Positions 16,815-29,266 of a stretch of 64,000 nt of DNA are shown piece after piece. The notes beneath the pieces are model-generated. The model was not told where the DNA came from. It did no database searches and worked only from the letters and a program-made list of their open reading frames with translations. Source of the DNA: DASQPR01 sp963831705 (lineage in GTDB: Bacteria > Actinomycetota > Actinomycetes > Mycobacteriales > Micromonosporaceae); contig CAWHRE010000005.1 of NCBI GenBank assembly GCA_963831705.1, positions 372,001-436,000 on the forward strand. The letters are read 5' to 3'. How positions within the stretch are numbered: the stretch's first letter is position 1; every line of letters begins with the position of its first letter. Both the position numbers and the translations under genes were made by a program.

Positions 16815-17804
16815 TCACTCGTGTCTTTTGGCTGCTCGCTCCGCTGCGGCGTGTCGTCGTCGTGCAGCGTCCAATTCGGTCTCGGCCACATCACCGGCCG
16901 CCTGCGCCGCCAGTACGGCCGAATGCGCCGCCAGGCGGTCCTGGCGCAGCCGCGCGAGGCGCTCCTCGACGTCGGCGACCTCGCGCGTCCGGTCCTCGAT
17001 CGCAGCCAGCGCAGCGACGTGGGCGGCTTCCGCTTCGGCCAGCGCGGTCGCTGCGTCGGAAAGACGCCGGCGAGCATCCAGGGACGCAGCGGTTGGCTCC
17101 GCGGACTTCGATTCGCGCCGGGTCGTGTGCGGCCCCGGCTTCGAAGCTCGGGAGTCAACGTCATCCGCCTTCGACGTCGGCGGACTGTCCGGCATGAACT
17201 TACGAGCGTCCGACGCGGATTTGGACCGCGAATCTCGTCCAATCGACGCTTGGACCGACGACGCGGCCGACTCACGTGATTCGTCATCGCCCGGTACGAC
17301 GCGCAAGTCCGGCCGCGATGGTTCGCCGAATCCCTGGTACGTGCCGGCCTTGAGGAGCCTTCCGGCGCGTACCACCTCGGCCAGTTGATCGTCGGCGAGC
17401 GCGGCCGTGAGTGTCGTTTCGACCTCGACCAGCGGCAACGTAGCGGCGTTTGCACCCGCGCCCACCGCCAGACCGGTCGCTTCGCGGATCAACGCGTGGA
17501 CCGCGGCCCGGCGCTGCGCGGTCAGGTCGCGAAGCTCCGGACCGCGCAGCTCGGTCTGCGCCCGACGCAACTCGGCACCGAGCGCGAACAGCTCGGCGAT
17601 GGCCTCCGGGTTGCGCAGTGCGAGCAGATTGACCAGCCACGCCGCCACGGTCGGCCGCCGCAGCTTTCCGATCGCGGTGGCGCTCGGCCGATCCCCGGCT
17701 TCCCGGGCCGACTTCGCCTCATCATCGCGCGCGGCCGTGAAATCGGCGGGCGGCAGCGCGTATAGCCGATCGGCTATCTCATCGAGGCCGTCCGCCGCCG
17801 TCAC
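16815..17804 (-). CDS. Coiled-coil hypothetical protein
   Basis: A 329-residue protein I recognise only as a conserved actinobacterial hypothetical. The N-terminal half is helical, with DRLYALPPADFTAARDDEAK, then RPTVAAWLVNLLALRNPEAI and a RDLTAQRRAAVHALIREAT segment. Residues about 170-225 are Ser/Asp/Lys-rich and probably disordered. From about 235 to the end, heptad-like Ala/Glu/Arg repeats (ALAEAEAAHVAALAAIEDRTREVADVEERLARL) predict a long coiled coil. There is no signal peptide or membrane segment. It lies 73 bp upstream of the SCO6745-like gene on the same strand, suggesting an operon. Confidence 0.7.
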   Translation of the reverse strand: MTAADGLDEIADRLYALPPADFTAARDDEAKSAREAGDRPSATAIGKLRRPTVAAWLVNLLALRNPEAIAELFALGAELRRAQTELRGPELRDLTAQRRAAVHALIREATGLAVGAGANAATLPLVEVETTLTAALADDQLAEVVRAGRLLKAGTYQGFGEPSRPDLRVVPGDDESRESAASSVQASIGRDSRSKSASDARKFMPDSPPTSKADDVDSRASKPGPHTTRRESKSAEPTAASLDARRRLSDAATALAEAEAAHVAALAAIEDRTREVADVEERLARLRQDRLAAHSAVLAAQAAGDVAETELDAARRRHAAAERAAKRHE

Positions 17805-17902
17805 GTGACCAGTCTGCCGGAACCGGTGGTCGCGTCGCAGCGTCCTAGCAGTGCATGTCGCCGAAATATCTCCGAATCAAAACCCAGCATTGGAGTGAAC
17901 AT

Positions 17903-18820
17903 ATGAAAACGCGTACGGCTCTGCTGATCGTTTCCGGCCTCCTGCTCACCGGTGGCCTCACCGCGTGCTCCGCTGAAAGCTCGAAAAGCCCGACGAGCAG
18001 CAACGGTGCTGCGCCCGGTCCGGCGGCCCTGGCGCCCGGTGCAGGACCTGACGCGGCCGGCGGCGGCAAGGTGGCCGCGCCGCAGCCCGCCGCGACGCTG
18101 GCGCCGGCCGATGTCCAGCGTTCTATCATCTACAACGGCACGATGACGGTACGGGTGAAGGACGTCAACGTGGCCGCGGCGGCGGCGGACGGGATCGCCA
18201 CGGGCACGGGCGGTTACGTCAGCGGTGACAACCGTCAGATCGACTCCGCCTATTCCACTGCGACGGTGACGCTACGCGTACCGGCGACGGCGTTCGACGC
18301 GACCGTGAACGCGTTGCACGGACTCGGTACCGAGGTTAGTCGCCAGGTGTCCACGCAGGACGTCACGTCGCAGGTAATCGACGTGCAGTCCCGGCTCAAG
18401 ACCCAGCAGGCCAGTGTGGACCGGATCCGAGCGCTGATGGCGAACACGACCTCGATAGGTCAGATCGTGTCGCTGGAGAGCGAACTCACCACGCGCGAGG
18501 CGGATCTTGAATCGATGGAGGCTCAGCTGCATACGCTGACCGACCTGACGTCGCTGTCCACGATCACGGTCAACCTGCTCGGGCCGGAGGCGAACGTGAC
18601 GGTCGCGCCGGCGCCCCGGAAGCACGGGTTCGTGGCCGGCCTCAAGGCGGGTTGGCATGGATTCGTGGCATCTCTCGGCGTCGTACTGACCGTGTTGGGC
18701 GCGATCCTCCCGTTCGTGATCGCGATCGGCCTGCCGGTCTGGCTCGTCCTCCTGCTGGTGCGCCGCCAACGCCGGCGCCGCACGCAGCCCGTGCTCGCGG
18801 CGCCGGAAGAAAAGGCCTAA
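17903..18820 (+). CDS. DUF4349 lipoprotein with C-terminal membrane anchor
   Basis: A 305-residue envelope protein. A lipoprotein signal, LLIVSGLLLTGGLTACS, places the lipidated Cys at about residue 23. A Pro/Ala/Gly linker leads to a DUF4349 domain (TMTVRVKDVNVAAAAADGIA, then GGYVSGDN, VTLRVPATAFDATVNAL). A coiled-coil stretch follows (VDRIRALMANTTSIGQIVSLESELTTREADLESMEAQL), then a transmembrane helix and a basic RRQRRRR cytoplasmic tail. Family function is unknown. The ATG at 17903, preceded by TGGAGTG, gives a proper signal peptide. Its stop overlaps the stop of the convergent peptidase gene. Confidence 0.88.
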   Translation: MKTRTALLIVSGLLLTGGLTACSAESSKSPTSSNGAAPGPAALAPGAGPDAAGGGKVAAPQPAATLAPADVQRSIIYNGTMTVRVKDVNVAAAAADGIATGTGGYVSGDNRQIDSAYSTATVTLRVPATAFDATVNALHGLGTEVSRQVSTQDVTSQVIDVQSRLKTQQASVDRIRALMANTTSIGQIVSLESELTTREADLESMEAQLHTLTDLTSLSTITVNLLGPEANVTVAPAPRKHGFVAGLKAGWHGFVASLGVVLTVLGAILPFVIAIGLPVWLVLLLVRRQRRRRTQPVLAAPEEKA

Positions 18821-20232
18821 CTGAGGTTGGGTGCCAGGAGAGCGTTCAGGGCGGCGTGCACCAACGTGCGCGTACCGAATTCGATCGCTCGCTCGTCGAC
18901 GTCGAAGTTCGACTGATGCAGGTCGAGCTTCGCGTCCGAGCCTGGGACACCAACGCCCAGTCGGATCATCGCGCCCGGGACCTGATCCGTGAAGTACGCG
19001 AAGTCCTCGCCACCCATGCTGACGTCGGCCTCCAGCACGCCTCCGACGCCGAGAACCGACATCGCCGCACCGCGGAGAATCGCGGTCGCGGACAGATCGT
19101 TGATCACCGGCGGAACGCCGCGCTTATAGTGGATTTCGACGTCGGCACCGGTGCCGGCGACCGCTTCCCGCACCAGTTGCGTGACGATCGGAGGCAGCTC
19201 AAGCCAGGCCTCGCGACTGAGGACACGAACGAAGCCGGTCAGGTCGGCCTCGGTCGGAATCGCGTTCGGCGCCCTGCCCGCGTGCGCTGCACCCCAGATC
19301 AGCGATGCACTGGCCCGAGGATCGATCCGGCGGCTGAGCATGGCCGGCACGTCGACGATGATCCGGCCGAGCGCATGTACGAGGTCTGCCGTCAACTGCG
19401 GTCGGGACGTATGTCCGCCCGGTCCGGTCAGCTTGATCTCGACGAGATCGGCCGCCGCCGTGATCGCTCCCGATCGGATGCTGGCCGAGCCGGCCGGAAG
19501 ATGCGGCGCGCAGTGCAGAGCGAAGATGGACGAAACGCCGATGAGACCACCGGCGGCGATCACCTCCGCGGCACCGGATGCGGTCTCTTCGGCGGGCTGG
19601 AACAGAAGCCGTACGCCACCTGGGAGCAGGCCGAGCTCGGCAAGTCGAAGAATCGCGCGAGCGGCGCCGAGCACCACGGCGGTGTGCACGTCGTGCCCGC
19701 AAGCGTGGCAGGCGCCGACCACCGTCGACCGATACGGCACCGCCTTGGGATCATCCATCGGCAGCGCGTCGATGTCGGCGCGCAGCGCGATCACTCGACT
19801 ACGGCCGCCAAGGTATCCCTCGATGTCGCAGATCAGGCCGTTACCGCGCGGCATGACCCGAGGCGTCAGCCCCATCGCGGTGAGTTCGCGTGCGATGAAT
19901 GCGGTCGTCTCGAACTCGCGGCCGGAGGTCTCCGGGTGCGCGTGAAGATGACGCCGGAGGGTAATCATCTCGGGCGCCCGCGTGGTGATCAGCTCGTCGA
20001 GATCTCCCGGAAGCGGATCTTCCAGGACCTCGTCGGGTACCTTCGTCAACGCTGCGGTCACGATGTCTTCTTGATCTCGGTTGATGGGAACCAACTCGGT
20101 CAGCCTAGTTGTCCGGTAACTCTGCGCAATCCCGTTACTGTTAGACGAAGGTTGCGGAGTGTCACGGAAGCCCTGCTGGAGATACTTGGGTACGTTCGCT
20201 TCAGCGCGAGGTGCGGCATTCCGAGCTGGCAT
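18817..20232 (-). CDS. M20-family metallopeptidase / amidohydrolase
   Basis: A 471-residue dinuclear zinc amidohydrolase (IAA-amino-acid hydrolase/aminoacylase type). Metal and catalytic features: RRHLHAHPETSGREFET, ALRADIDALPM, ACHACGHDVHTAVVLGAA, QPAEETASGAAEVI, the FALHCAPHLPAG His, GPGGHTSRP in the lid domain, MGGEDFAYF and a final LHQSNFDVDERA His. The first 60 or so residues form a non-conserved extension; the start with an AAGGTGAG site at 20232 is used, though a later start is possible. Mycobacterium has amiA1/amiB1 of this family at the corresponding position. The substrate is unknown. Confidence 0.88.
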   Translation of the reverse strand: MPARNAAPRAEANVPKYLQQGFRDTPQPSSNSNGIAQSYRTTRLTELVPINRDQEDIVTAALTKVPDEVLEDPLPGDLDELITTRAPEMITLRRHLHAHPETSGREFETTAFIARELTAMGLTPRVMPRGNGLICDIEGYLGGRSRVIALRADIDALPMDDPKAVPYRSTVVGACHACGHDVHTAVVLGAARAILRLAELGLLPGGVRLLFQPAEETASGAAEVIAAGGLIGVSSIFALHCAPHLPAGSASIRSGAITAAADLVEIKLTGPGGHTSRPQLTADLVHALGRIIVDVPAMLSRRIDPRASASLIWGAAHAGRAPNAIPTEADLTGFVRVLSREAWLELPPIVTQLVREAVAGTGADVEIHYKRGVPPVINDLSATAILRGAAMSVLGVGGVLEADVSMGGEDFAYFTDQVPGAMIRLGVGVPGSDAKLDLHQSNFDVDERAIEFGTRTLVHAALNALLAPNLS

Positions 20233-20389
20233 ACGCTGCTCACCTTCTACAACGGGTGACCGCCGCACCCGGACACGTCCACGGACTGAGAAAATCGGCG
20301 ACCCAGCGTGATCGTCCCAGTGACACCGGTCGTGGAATCGCACCCCATGTGCGGCCTATTGCGACCTCATATGTGGTTTGGCGGCAGCG

Positions 20390-21985
<1,596 letters not shown>

Positions 21986-22138
21986 GATCGCATGTTAGGG
22001 CGAATCGGCCCGGACGCGGGTCCCGGGTGTGACATAGATGGCGCACCGGCAATTATTGCCATGAAACGGTCATATGCTCGGCATCCGGCCGCGCCTGACT
22101 TTCCCAACGGGCCGATAACTTGCAAGATAGGGGGAGTT

Positions 22139-24018
<1,880 letters not shown>

Positions 24019-24022
24019 AGAA

Positions 24023-25729
24023 GTGGTGCATGCGCAGACCGATCCTCTGACCTCGCCCCTTCGCGGTATCGCCGAGGCCTGGATCGTCGACGATCCCGAC
24101 CCGGAGACCCGCGCCGAGCTGCGAGCGCTGGTCGACGGGCTGCCGGGCACGGATGCCGAACTGGCCGACCGCTTCGCGGGTACGCTCACGTTCGGCACCG
24201 CCGGGCTGCGCGGTCCGGTGCGCGCCGGACCGAACGGCATGAACCGAGCGGTGGTACGCGCAGCCGCGGCCGGGTTGGTCGCCTGGCTCACCGCCGAGGG
24301 CGTGGATGGCCCGATCGTGATCGGGTACGACGCCCGCAACGGGTCGGCCGCATTCGCCGACGAGACCGCCCGCGTCGTCACCGGGGCCGGTCGCGTCGCC
24401 TACGTTCTCCCCCGGCCGCTGCCGACGCCGGTCCTCGCGTACGCGTTGACGCATCTCGACACGTTTGGCGTACTGATCGATCCGCTGTCCGGCGCGACCG
24501 GTCCGGCGGCCGGCGTGATGGTCACGGCGAGCCACAATCCGCCGCAGGACAATGGGTACAAGGTGTATCTCGGCGCGCTCGCCGGAGGCCTCAACGGTGC
24601 CGGCGCGCAGATCGTGCCGCCGGCCGACAGCGGGATCGAGACGGCGATCCGCGCGGTCGGGCCGCTGCTGGACATCCCGCTCGGCGCGGCCGGCACGGTG
24701 CTCGGTGACGAGGTGGTTGAGGCGTACGTGCGCGACGCTGCGGCGGTTGTCGATCCGGACTCGGCCACCGAGTTGTCGATCGCGTACACGCCGATGCACG
24801 GCGTCGGTGCCGACGTCGCGCTCGCGGCGCTCGCCGCCGCCGGATTCGATGACGTGTCGGTCGTCGCCGCACAGGCCGCACCGGATCCGGCGTTCCCGAC
24901 GGTCGGCTTCCCGAATCCGGAGGAGCCCGGCGCGATGGATCTCGTGCTGGCGCTCGCGGCCGAAGTCGGCGCGGACATCGCGATCGCGAATGACCCGGAC
25001 GCCGACCGGTGCGCGGTGGCGATCCCGGGGCCCGGCGGAGGCTGGCGGACGTTGCGTGGCGACGAGGTCGGTGTGTTGCTGGCGGACCATCTGATGCGCC
25101 GGGGCCGCCACGGCCGGTACGCGACGACGATCGTCTCGTCGTCGCTGCTGAAAGCGATGTGCGAGCGGCGGTACCTGCCCTACGGCGAGACGCTGACCGG
25201 CTTCAAATGGATCGTGCGGGCCGGGGACGGCCTCGTGTACGGGTACGAGGAGGCGCTCGGCTACTGCGTCGATCCGGGGAACGTCCGCGACAAGGACGGC
25301 ATCTCGGCCGCGCTCGTCATCGCCGAACTGGCGGCCGGGCTGAAGACCGAACTCCGTACGCTCGGCGACCGGTTGGACGAAATCGCGACCGAGTACGGCG
25401 TGTACGCCACCGATCAGCTGTCACTGCGCGTGGACGACTTGGCCGAGATCGACGTGATGATGGCACGGATCCGGCAGCGACCGCCGAACACGCTGCTGGA
25501 CGTACCGCTGGAATCGCTGTCCGACGGGCTGCCGGACAACAACGTGCTGACGCTGCGTACACCCGGCGCTCGTGTCGTTATTCGCCCTAGTGGCACCGAG
25601 CCGAAGCTGAAGGCGTACCTCGAGGTCGTCGAGCCGGTTGTGAACGGCGACGTCGACGGCGCCCGCGAACGTGGAGCGGCGGCGGTTTCGGCGCTTCGCA
25701 CCGAAACCGCCGCCTCCCTGGGTCTTTAA
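24023..25729 (+). CDS. Phosphomannomutase/phosphoglucomutase (phospho-sugar mutase)
   Basis: A 568-residue alpha-D-phosphohexomutase interconverting sugar 1- and 6-phosphates, probably mannose or glucose. Conserved sites: FGTAGLRGPVRAGPNGMNR, the phosphoserine loop VTASHNPPQDNGYKVY, metal loop NDPDADRCAVA, sugar-specificity loop YGYEEALGY, and phosphate-binding RPSGTEPKLKAYLE. Length fits the PgcA/PmmB long type. It starts 4 bp after the kinase stop, with GTG at 24023 or 24026 and no clear ribosome site, so translation may be coupled. It could feed mannose-1-phosphate to GDP-mannose synthesis for Ppm1 and the adjoining polysaccharide locus. Confidence 0.93.
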   Translation: MVHAQTDPLTSPLRGIAEAWIVDDPDPETRAELRALVDGLPGTDAELADRFAGTLTFGTAGLRGPVRAGPNGMNRAVVRAAAAGLVAWLTAEGVDGPIVIGYDARNGSAAFADETARVVTGAGRVAYVLPRPLPTPVLAYALTHLDTFGVLIDPLSGATGPAAGVMVTASHNPPQDNGYKVYLGALAGGLNGAGAQIVPPADSGIETAIRAVGPLLDIPLGAAGTVLGDEVVEAYVRDAAAVVDPDSATELSIAYTPMHGVGADVALAALAAAGFDDVSVVAAQAAPDPAFPTVGFPNPEEPGAMDLVLALAAEVGADIAIANDPDADRCAVAIPGPGGGWRTLRGDEVGVLLADHLMRRGRHGRYATTIVSSSLLKAMCERRYLPYGETLTGFKWIVRAGDGLVYGYEEALGYCVDPGNVRDKDGISAALVIAELAAGLKTELRTLGDRLDEIATEYGVYATDQLSLRVDDLAEIDVMMARIRQRPPNTLLDVPLESLSDGLPDNNVLTLRTPGARVVIRPSGTEPKLKAYLEVVEPVVNGDVDGARERGAAAVSALRTETAASLGL

Positions 25730-25732
25730 GAG

Positions 25733-26767
25733 TTACTTGATCGGCGCCGACAGGGCCGGATTCGCGGCCATCGCCGTGAACGCCGACAGCGCTTGTTGTG
25801 TTTCCCCGACGGTAGTGTCGTACACCGGCTTCGTGGTGGTCGCATTGCTGAAGTAGATAACCGCCTTGATCTGCGGTTGCTGGGCTAGAACCGGCGCCAC
25901 GCCGGCGAACCAGTCGGCACCTCCGGGAGCATCGGTCTCCACACCCATCTCGCCGATCAGCAGCGGCCGCGGGTGCTTGGCGGCAAACTGCAGAACCGGG
26001 CCCATGATCGCGGCGAAACTCAGGCCGGTGTCATTCGGATAGACGTCCGTGCAAAGCCAATCGACCTGGTCATCGCCGGGATAGTACGAGTCGGCGGTGC
26101 CGTTCGCGAACGCGTTCGACGTCGGGCACCAGACCCATGCGGCATTGGTCGCGCCCTCCTCGGTGAAAATCTGCCGGACGTGCTTCCAAGCGGCCACGAA
26201 ATCGGCGCCCGAACCGACCGACGACTCGAGATTGGGACGATCCATCTCCCAACGGAAACGCAGCAGAATCGGCGTATCGAACGTCCGGACCGAGTCGGCG
26301 AAGCTCTTCAGCTCGCTGTCGTACACGCCGCTGGCGATCGACTGGGTGTTGGTGCCGGCCCATGAAACGAGATCGATCTGGCCGTTACTGATGATCGACC
26401 GATCGAACGGCGACGGGAACGACGAGCCCCACGGGTGGAACGAGTGCACGACGGCCAGGTGCCGGCCGATCAAGTTCTGGAATCCGGAGACGGCGGCGAC
26501 CTTGCCGCTCACGGTCTGATCGGTTGATCCGACGAACGCGCCGAGCCATGCGTTCGTCTTGGGAACCGCCGGACCGCGACCGGTCGTCTTGTAGGCCACG
26601 TCGGCGCCGGCCGCGAGGTTCGGCGACGGGTTGATCGATGCGGGCGGCGGTGAGTCCGACGGCAACCCCAGTGACGGCGGCGCGGGCGAGCTGCACGCCG
26701 CCACGGCGCCCGCCATGATCAGAAGTGACAGGACGGCCGCCAACCGCCGGTTACGACGCAACTTCAC
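25733..26767 (-). CDS. GH26-like (beta-mannanase superfamily) lipoprotein
   Basis: A 344-residue secreted glycoside hydrolase-like lipoprotein. The signal AVLSLLIMAGAVAACSS ends in a lipobox. A Pro/Ser linker leads to a TIM barrel with the putative acid/base Glu in PILLRFRWEMDRP and nucleophile Glu in PLLIGEMGVE, plus ATNAAWVWCPTSNAF and WLCTDVYP. It is the last gene of the polysaccharide operon and overlaps the flippase gene by 17 bp; a perfect AGGAGG lies 6 bases before its GTG. A likely role is trimming or releasing the exported polymer, but the substrate is unproven. Confidence 0.82.
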   Translation of the reverse strand: MKLRRNRRLAAVLSLLIMAGAVAACSSPAPPSLGLPSDSPPPASINPSPNLAAGADVAYKTTGRGPAVPKTNAWLGAFVGSTDQTVSGKVAAVSGFQNLIGRHLAVVHSFHPWGSSFPSPFDRSIISNGQIDLVSWAGTNTQSIASGVYDSELKSFADSVRTFDTPILLRFRWEMDRPNLESSVGSGADFVAAWKHVRQIFTEEGATNAAWVWCPTSNAFANGTADSYYPGDDQVDWLCTDVYPNDTGLSFAAIMGPVLQFAAKHPRPLLIGEMGVETDAPGGADWFAGVAPVLAQQPQIKAVIYFSNATTTKPVYDTTVGETQQALSAFTAMAANPALSAPIK

Positions 26768-28403
26768 GAAGATCCTCCTGAGGGGTCAGGGCGACGGCCT
26801 CGTTCGTACCGGCGGCACCCCGGCGGCGCCGCAGGCCGGAAACCAGGCCAGACAGTTGCAACATCGCCCGCAGACGCCAGAGGAGTGCGGCGTACAGAAC
26901 CGTGCCGACCACGACGCCGGCCAGGTCCGGGATCAGCCGATGCCCGGCCAGCAGCACGACCGCGCCCGGTACGACGATGAAGCTCAGCACCGAAGCGCCC
27001 ATCGCAACGTACGCGCTGCGGCCGAGCGGGAACATCCCGTACCCGCGATGGAGCCGAGCGAGCGGCAACAGGTTGTTCAGCAGGATCGAGACCGCCCAGC
27101 CGATCGCCGCGCCGGTGGGACCCATGCGGGGGATCAGCACAATGTCGACCACGATGTTGGCGGTGAGCGCGATCGCGGTCTGCAAGAACGCGATTCCGGT
27201 GTTCCCGGCCATCTCCAGCACCATCGACACCATGCCGCAGGCCGTACCGATCAGCATTGCGAGCGCCAGGATCACGCCTACCGCACCGGCCGAGGAGTAT
27301 CCATGACCGAACACTCCGGTCACCTGATAGGCGAACAGCGCCCACAGCAGGTACACCGGCCAGGTCATGACGATCAGCCATGCGGTCGTCATCTGATACA
27401 GCTCGTTCGCGTCGGCGAACGCCTTGCGCGACAGCAGCGCCGAGAAGCGGTGCTGCACGGCGAAGGACAACGACTGGGCGCCGAGCTGGCCAATAACCAA
27501 TAGCCGGGTGGCCGCGGTGTAGAGCGCGGCTTCGGCCGGTCCTCGCAAGATGGTCATCAGGATGACATCGAGCCGCTGCAGCGCGAGTTGCAGCACCCCG
27601 GTACCGGCACGCGGTCCGGTGTACCGCCAGAACTGGGCCCAGTCGTCCGACGTGGTGGAGACCGGCCGTACGCCCGCCCTACGCTCGGCCCGGTGCCGCA
27701 GTCGCGCGGCCCAGAGGACCGAGATCACGAGCGTCACCGCATACGGGGCGACGTACGAGAACGCCAGGCCGACCGACGGATTTCCGACCGTGGTCGCGAT
27801 GACCAGCACCGCGATCAGGAATTGCAGTCCGGGTCGGACGATGCGCTCCATCGCGACGTACGGCAGCGTCGTGCCGAGACCGCGACCGACCGAGAGCGCG
27901 ACCGTCCCGATGACCGCGGCCGGAAGGAACACCGCGAACATGCGGATCGCACCGACCGCACCGCCGACCGCGCCCACCTTCATGACGTCGACCAGGCTGC
28001 CGGCGGTGAACCACAGCACGATCGCGAGCGCGACCGACAGGACGACGATAGGCGCCATCGCGACCCGGACCGTGGCCCGCAGCCGGCTCTGCTCGCCCTG
28101 CGCCTGCTGCTGGGCGACCCGGTAAACCGCGCCGGTCTCGGTGCCGATGCGGGCGAGCGCCGCGAGGATCAAATAGACCGAGCCGAGCCCGAAGTAGAGA
28201 CCGGCGACGTCCGGACGTACGTTCCGCGTGATGACCACGGTCAGCGCCAGACCCGCGACGGTCGAGACGCCGGCGCCGATCAGGTTGAGCGCGCTCGCCT
28301 TGCCGATCCGTTTGACGTTGACCCCGTACGTGCGGGTATCGAGTTCGGGCAGCTCTCCCGGCTCGGAGACGGTCGACGAGCCGGCTACTTTCTCGACCGT
28401 CAT
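26751..28403 (-). CDS. Wzx-type polysaccharide flippase
   Basis: A 550-residue membrane protein with about 12-14 helices of the MOP/PST flippase family. It would move undecaprenyl-linked repeat units across the membrane. Examples of membrane segments: ASALNLIGAGVSTVAGLALTVVITRNV at the N-terminus, APIVVLSVALAIVLWFTAG, and SILLNNLLPLARL near the C-terminus. GTETGAVYRVAQQQ is typical of actinobacterial Wzx homologues. The ATG at 28403 overlaps the sulfotransferase stop (ATGA). The short cytoplasmic N-terminal tail is charged and non-conserved. No polymer specificity can be inferred. Confidence 0.88.
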   Translation of the reverse strand: MTVEKVAGSSTVSEPGELPELDTRTYGVNVKRIGKASALNLIGAGVSTVAGLALTVVITRNVRPDVAGLYFGLGSVYLILAALARIGTETGAVYRVAQQQAQGEQSRLRATVRVAMAPIVVLSVALAIVLWFTAGSLVDVMKVGAVGGAVGAIRMFAVFLPAAVIGTVALSVGRGLGTTLPYVAMERIVRPGLQFLIAVLVIATTVGNPSVGLAFSYVAPYAVTLVISVLWAARLRHRAERRAGVRPVSTTSDDWAQFWRYTGPRAGTGVLQLALQRLDVILMTILRGPAEAALYTAATRLLVIGQLGAQSLSFAVQHRFSALLSRKAFADANELYQMTTAWLIVMTWPVYLLWALFAYQVTGVFGHGYSSAGAVGVILALAMLIGTACGMVSMVLEMAGNTGIAFLQTAIALTANIVVDIVLIPRMGPTGAAIGWAVSILLNNLLPLARLHRGYGMFPLGRSAYVAMGASVLSFIVVPGAVVLLAGHRLIPDLAGVVVGTVLYAALLWRLRAMLQLSGLVSGLRRRRGAAGTNEAVALTPQEDLREVAS

Positions 28404-29266
28404 CGCCGCCAACTCGGGGTGTTGCCGAGCCAGGCCGCAAGCCGCTCGTCGTACGGCGCGAAGTAGTCCCGGAGCCGGGCTTCCGTCGCCGGTGACATCG
28501 CCGACCGGGGGCGGGCGTTGTGCGCGTCGTGCACGACCTCCGGCGCGTCCGGCAGACCGAGGAACGTGCAGACCTCGGTGAACACCGCCTTCGGGTTCGC
28601 GAAGTAGTCATGGCTGTCGACGACCAGAATCCGATCGCGGCCGAACAACTCCTCCAGCCGTTCGAGCTGCTCGATGTAGATGCCGCGATGCAGGTGGGCG
28701 AGGTGCCGTACGGCGTGGCTGTGGTACGTCTCGTCGGCGATCATCTTCTCGCGCTCGCCTGCCAGCCGCCCTTCCTCCAGGTCGATCGCGCGCTCGAACG
28801 TCTCGGGCTCGAACCCGCGCGCGAACTCATGGGCGTGGCCCGAGTAGGCGCGTTCGACCGGGTCGCGAAGCAACACAATCAGCTTGACGTCCGGCAGATC
28901 CTTCGCGATCCGGTCCGGCACGAGCGGGTGCCACATGTAGTACGGGCTTGCCTCGCCGGTCACCGCGGCGCCGCCGGTCGAAGCCGCGATCTTGTCCACC
29001 GTCGATCGGTTCGGGAAGTGGCCGAGATACCAGCGCCAACCCTTGTCGTAATCCATGTCGAAGTAGTGCACGCCCTTGCGGAACCGCGGCGGCACATACG
29101 ACGGATGCTGCATCAATGCCTTGAACAACGAGGTCGTCCCGGCTCGCTGCGCACCGACGATGAGAAAGTCCGGTTCCCTGCGACGCCCCGCGGAGAGCGA
29201 GCCGACAGCACGAGCGGCAACGCCGGCGCGATGAAAGGCATACTTGCGAATTCGACTACGCGCCAT
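28400..29266 (-). CDS. PAPS-dependent sulfotransferase
   Basis: A 288-residue cytosolic sulfotransferase that would move sulfate from PAPS to a sugar hydroxyl. The 5'-phosphosulfate loop is FLIVGAQRAGTTSLFKALMQHP; the 3'-phosphate motif is LIVLLRDPVERAYSGHAHEFARG. YYMWHPLVPDRIAKDLPDVKLI and FLGLPDAP segments are typical of heparan-sulfate/NodH-like members. The start overlaps the APH-fold gene end by 11 bp and the stop overlaps the flippase ATG. Being between a kinase-like gene and the flippase, it probably sulfates the lipid-linked repeat unit before export. That timing is inference. Confidence 0.88.
   Translation of the reverse strand: MARSRIRKYAFHRAGVAARAVGSLSAGRRREPDFLIVGAQRAGTTSLFKALMQHPSYVPPRFRKGVHYFDMDYDKGWRWYLGHFPNRSTVDKIAASTGGAAVTGEASPYYMWHPLVPDRIAKDLPDVKLIVLLRDPVERAYSGHAHEFARGFEPETFERAIDLEEGRLAGEREKMIADETYHSHAVRHLAHLHRGIYIEQLERLEELFGRDRILVVDSHDYFANPKAVFTEVCTFLGLPDAPEVVHDAHNARPRSAMSPATEARLRDYFAPYDERLAAWLGNTPSWRR

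Noticed and set aside
18652..20259. 535-residue plus-strand open frame
   Set aside because: Shadow of the M20 peptidase; composition is that of GC-rich antisense.
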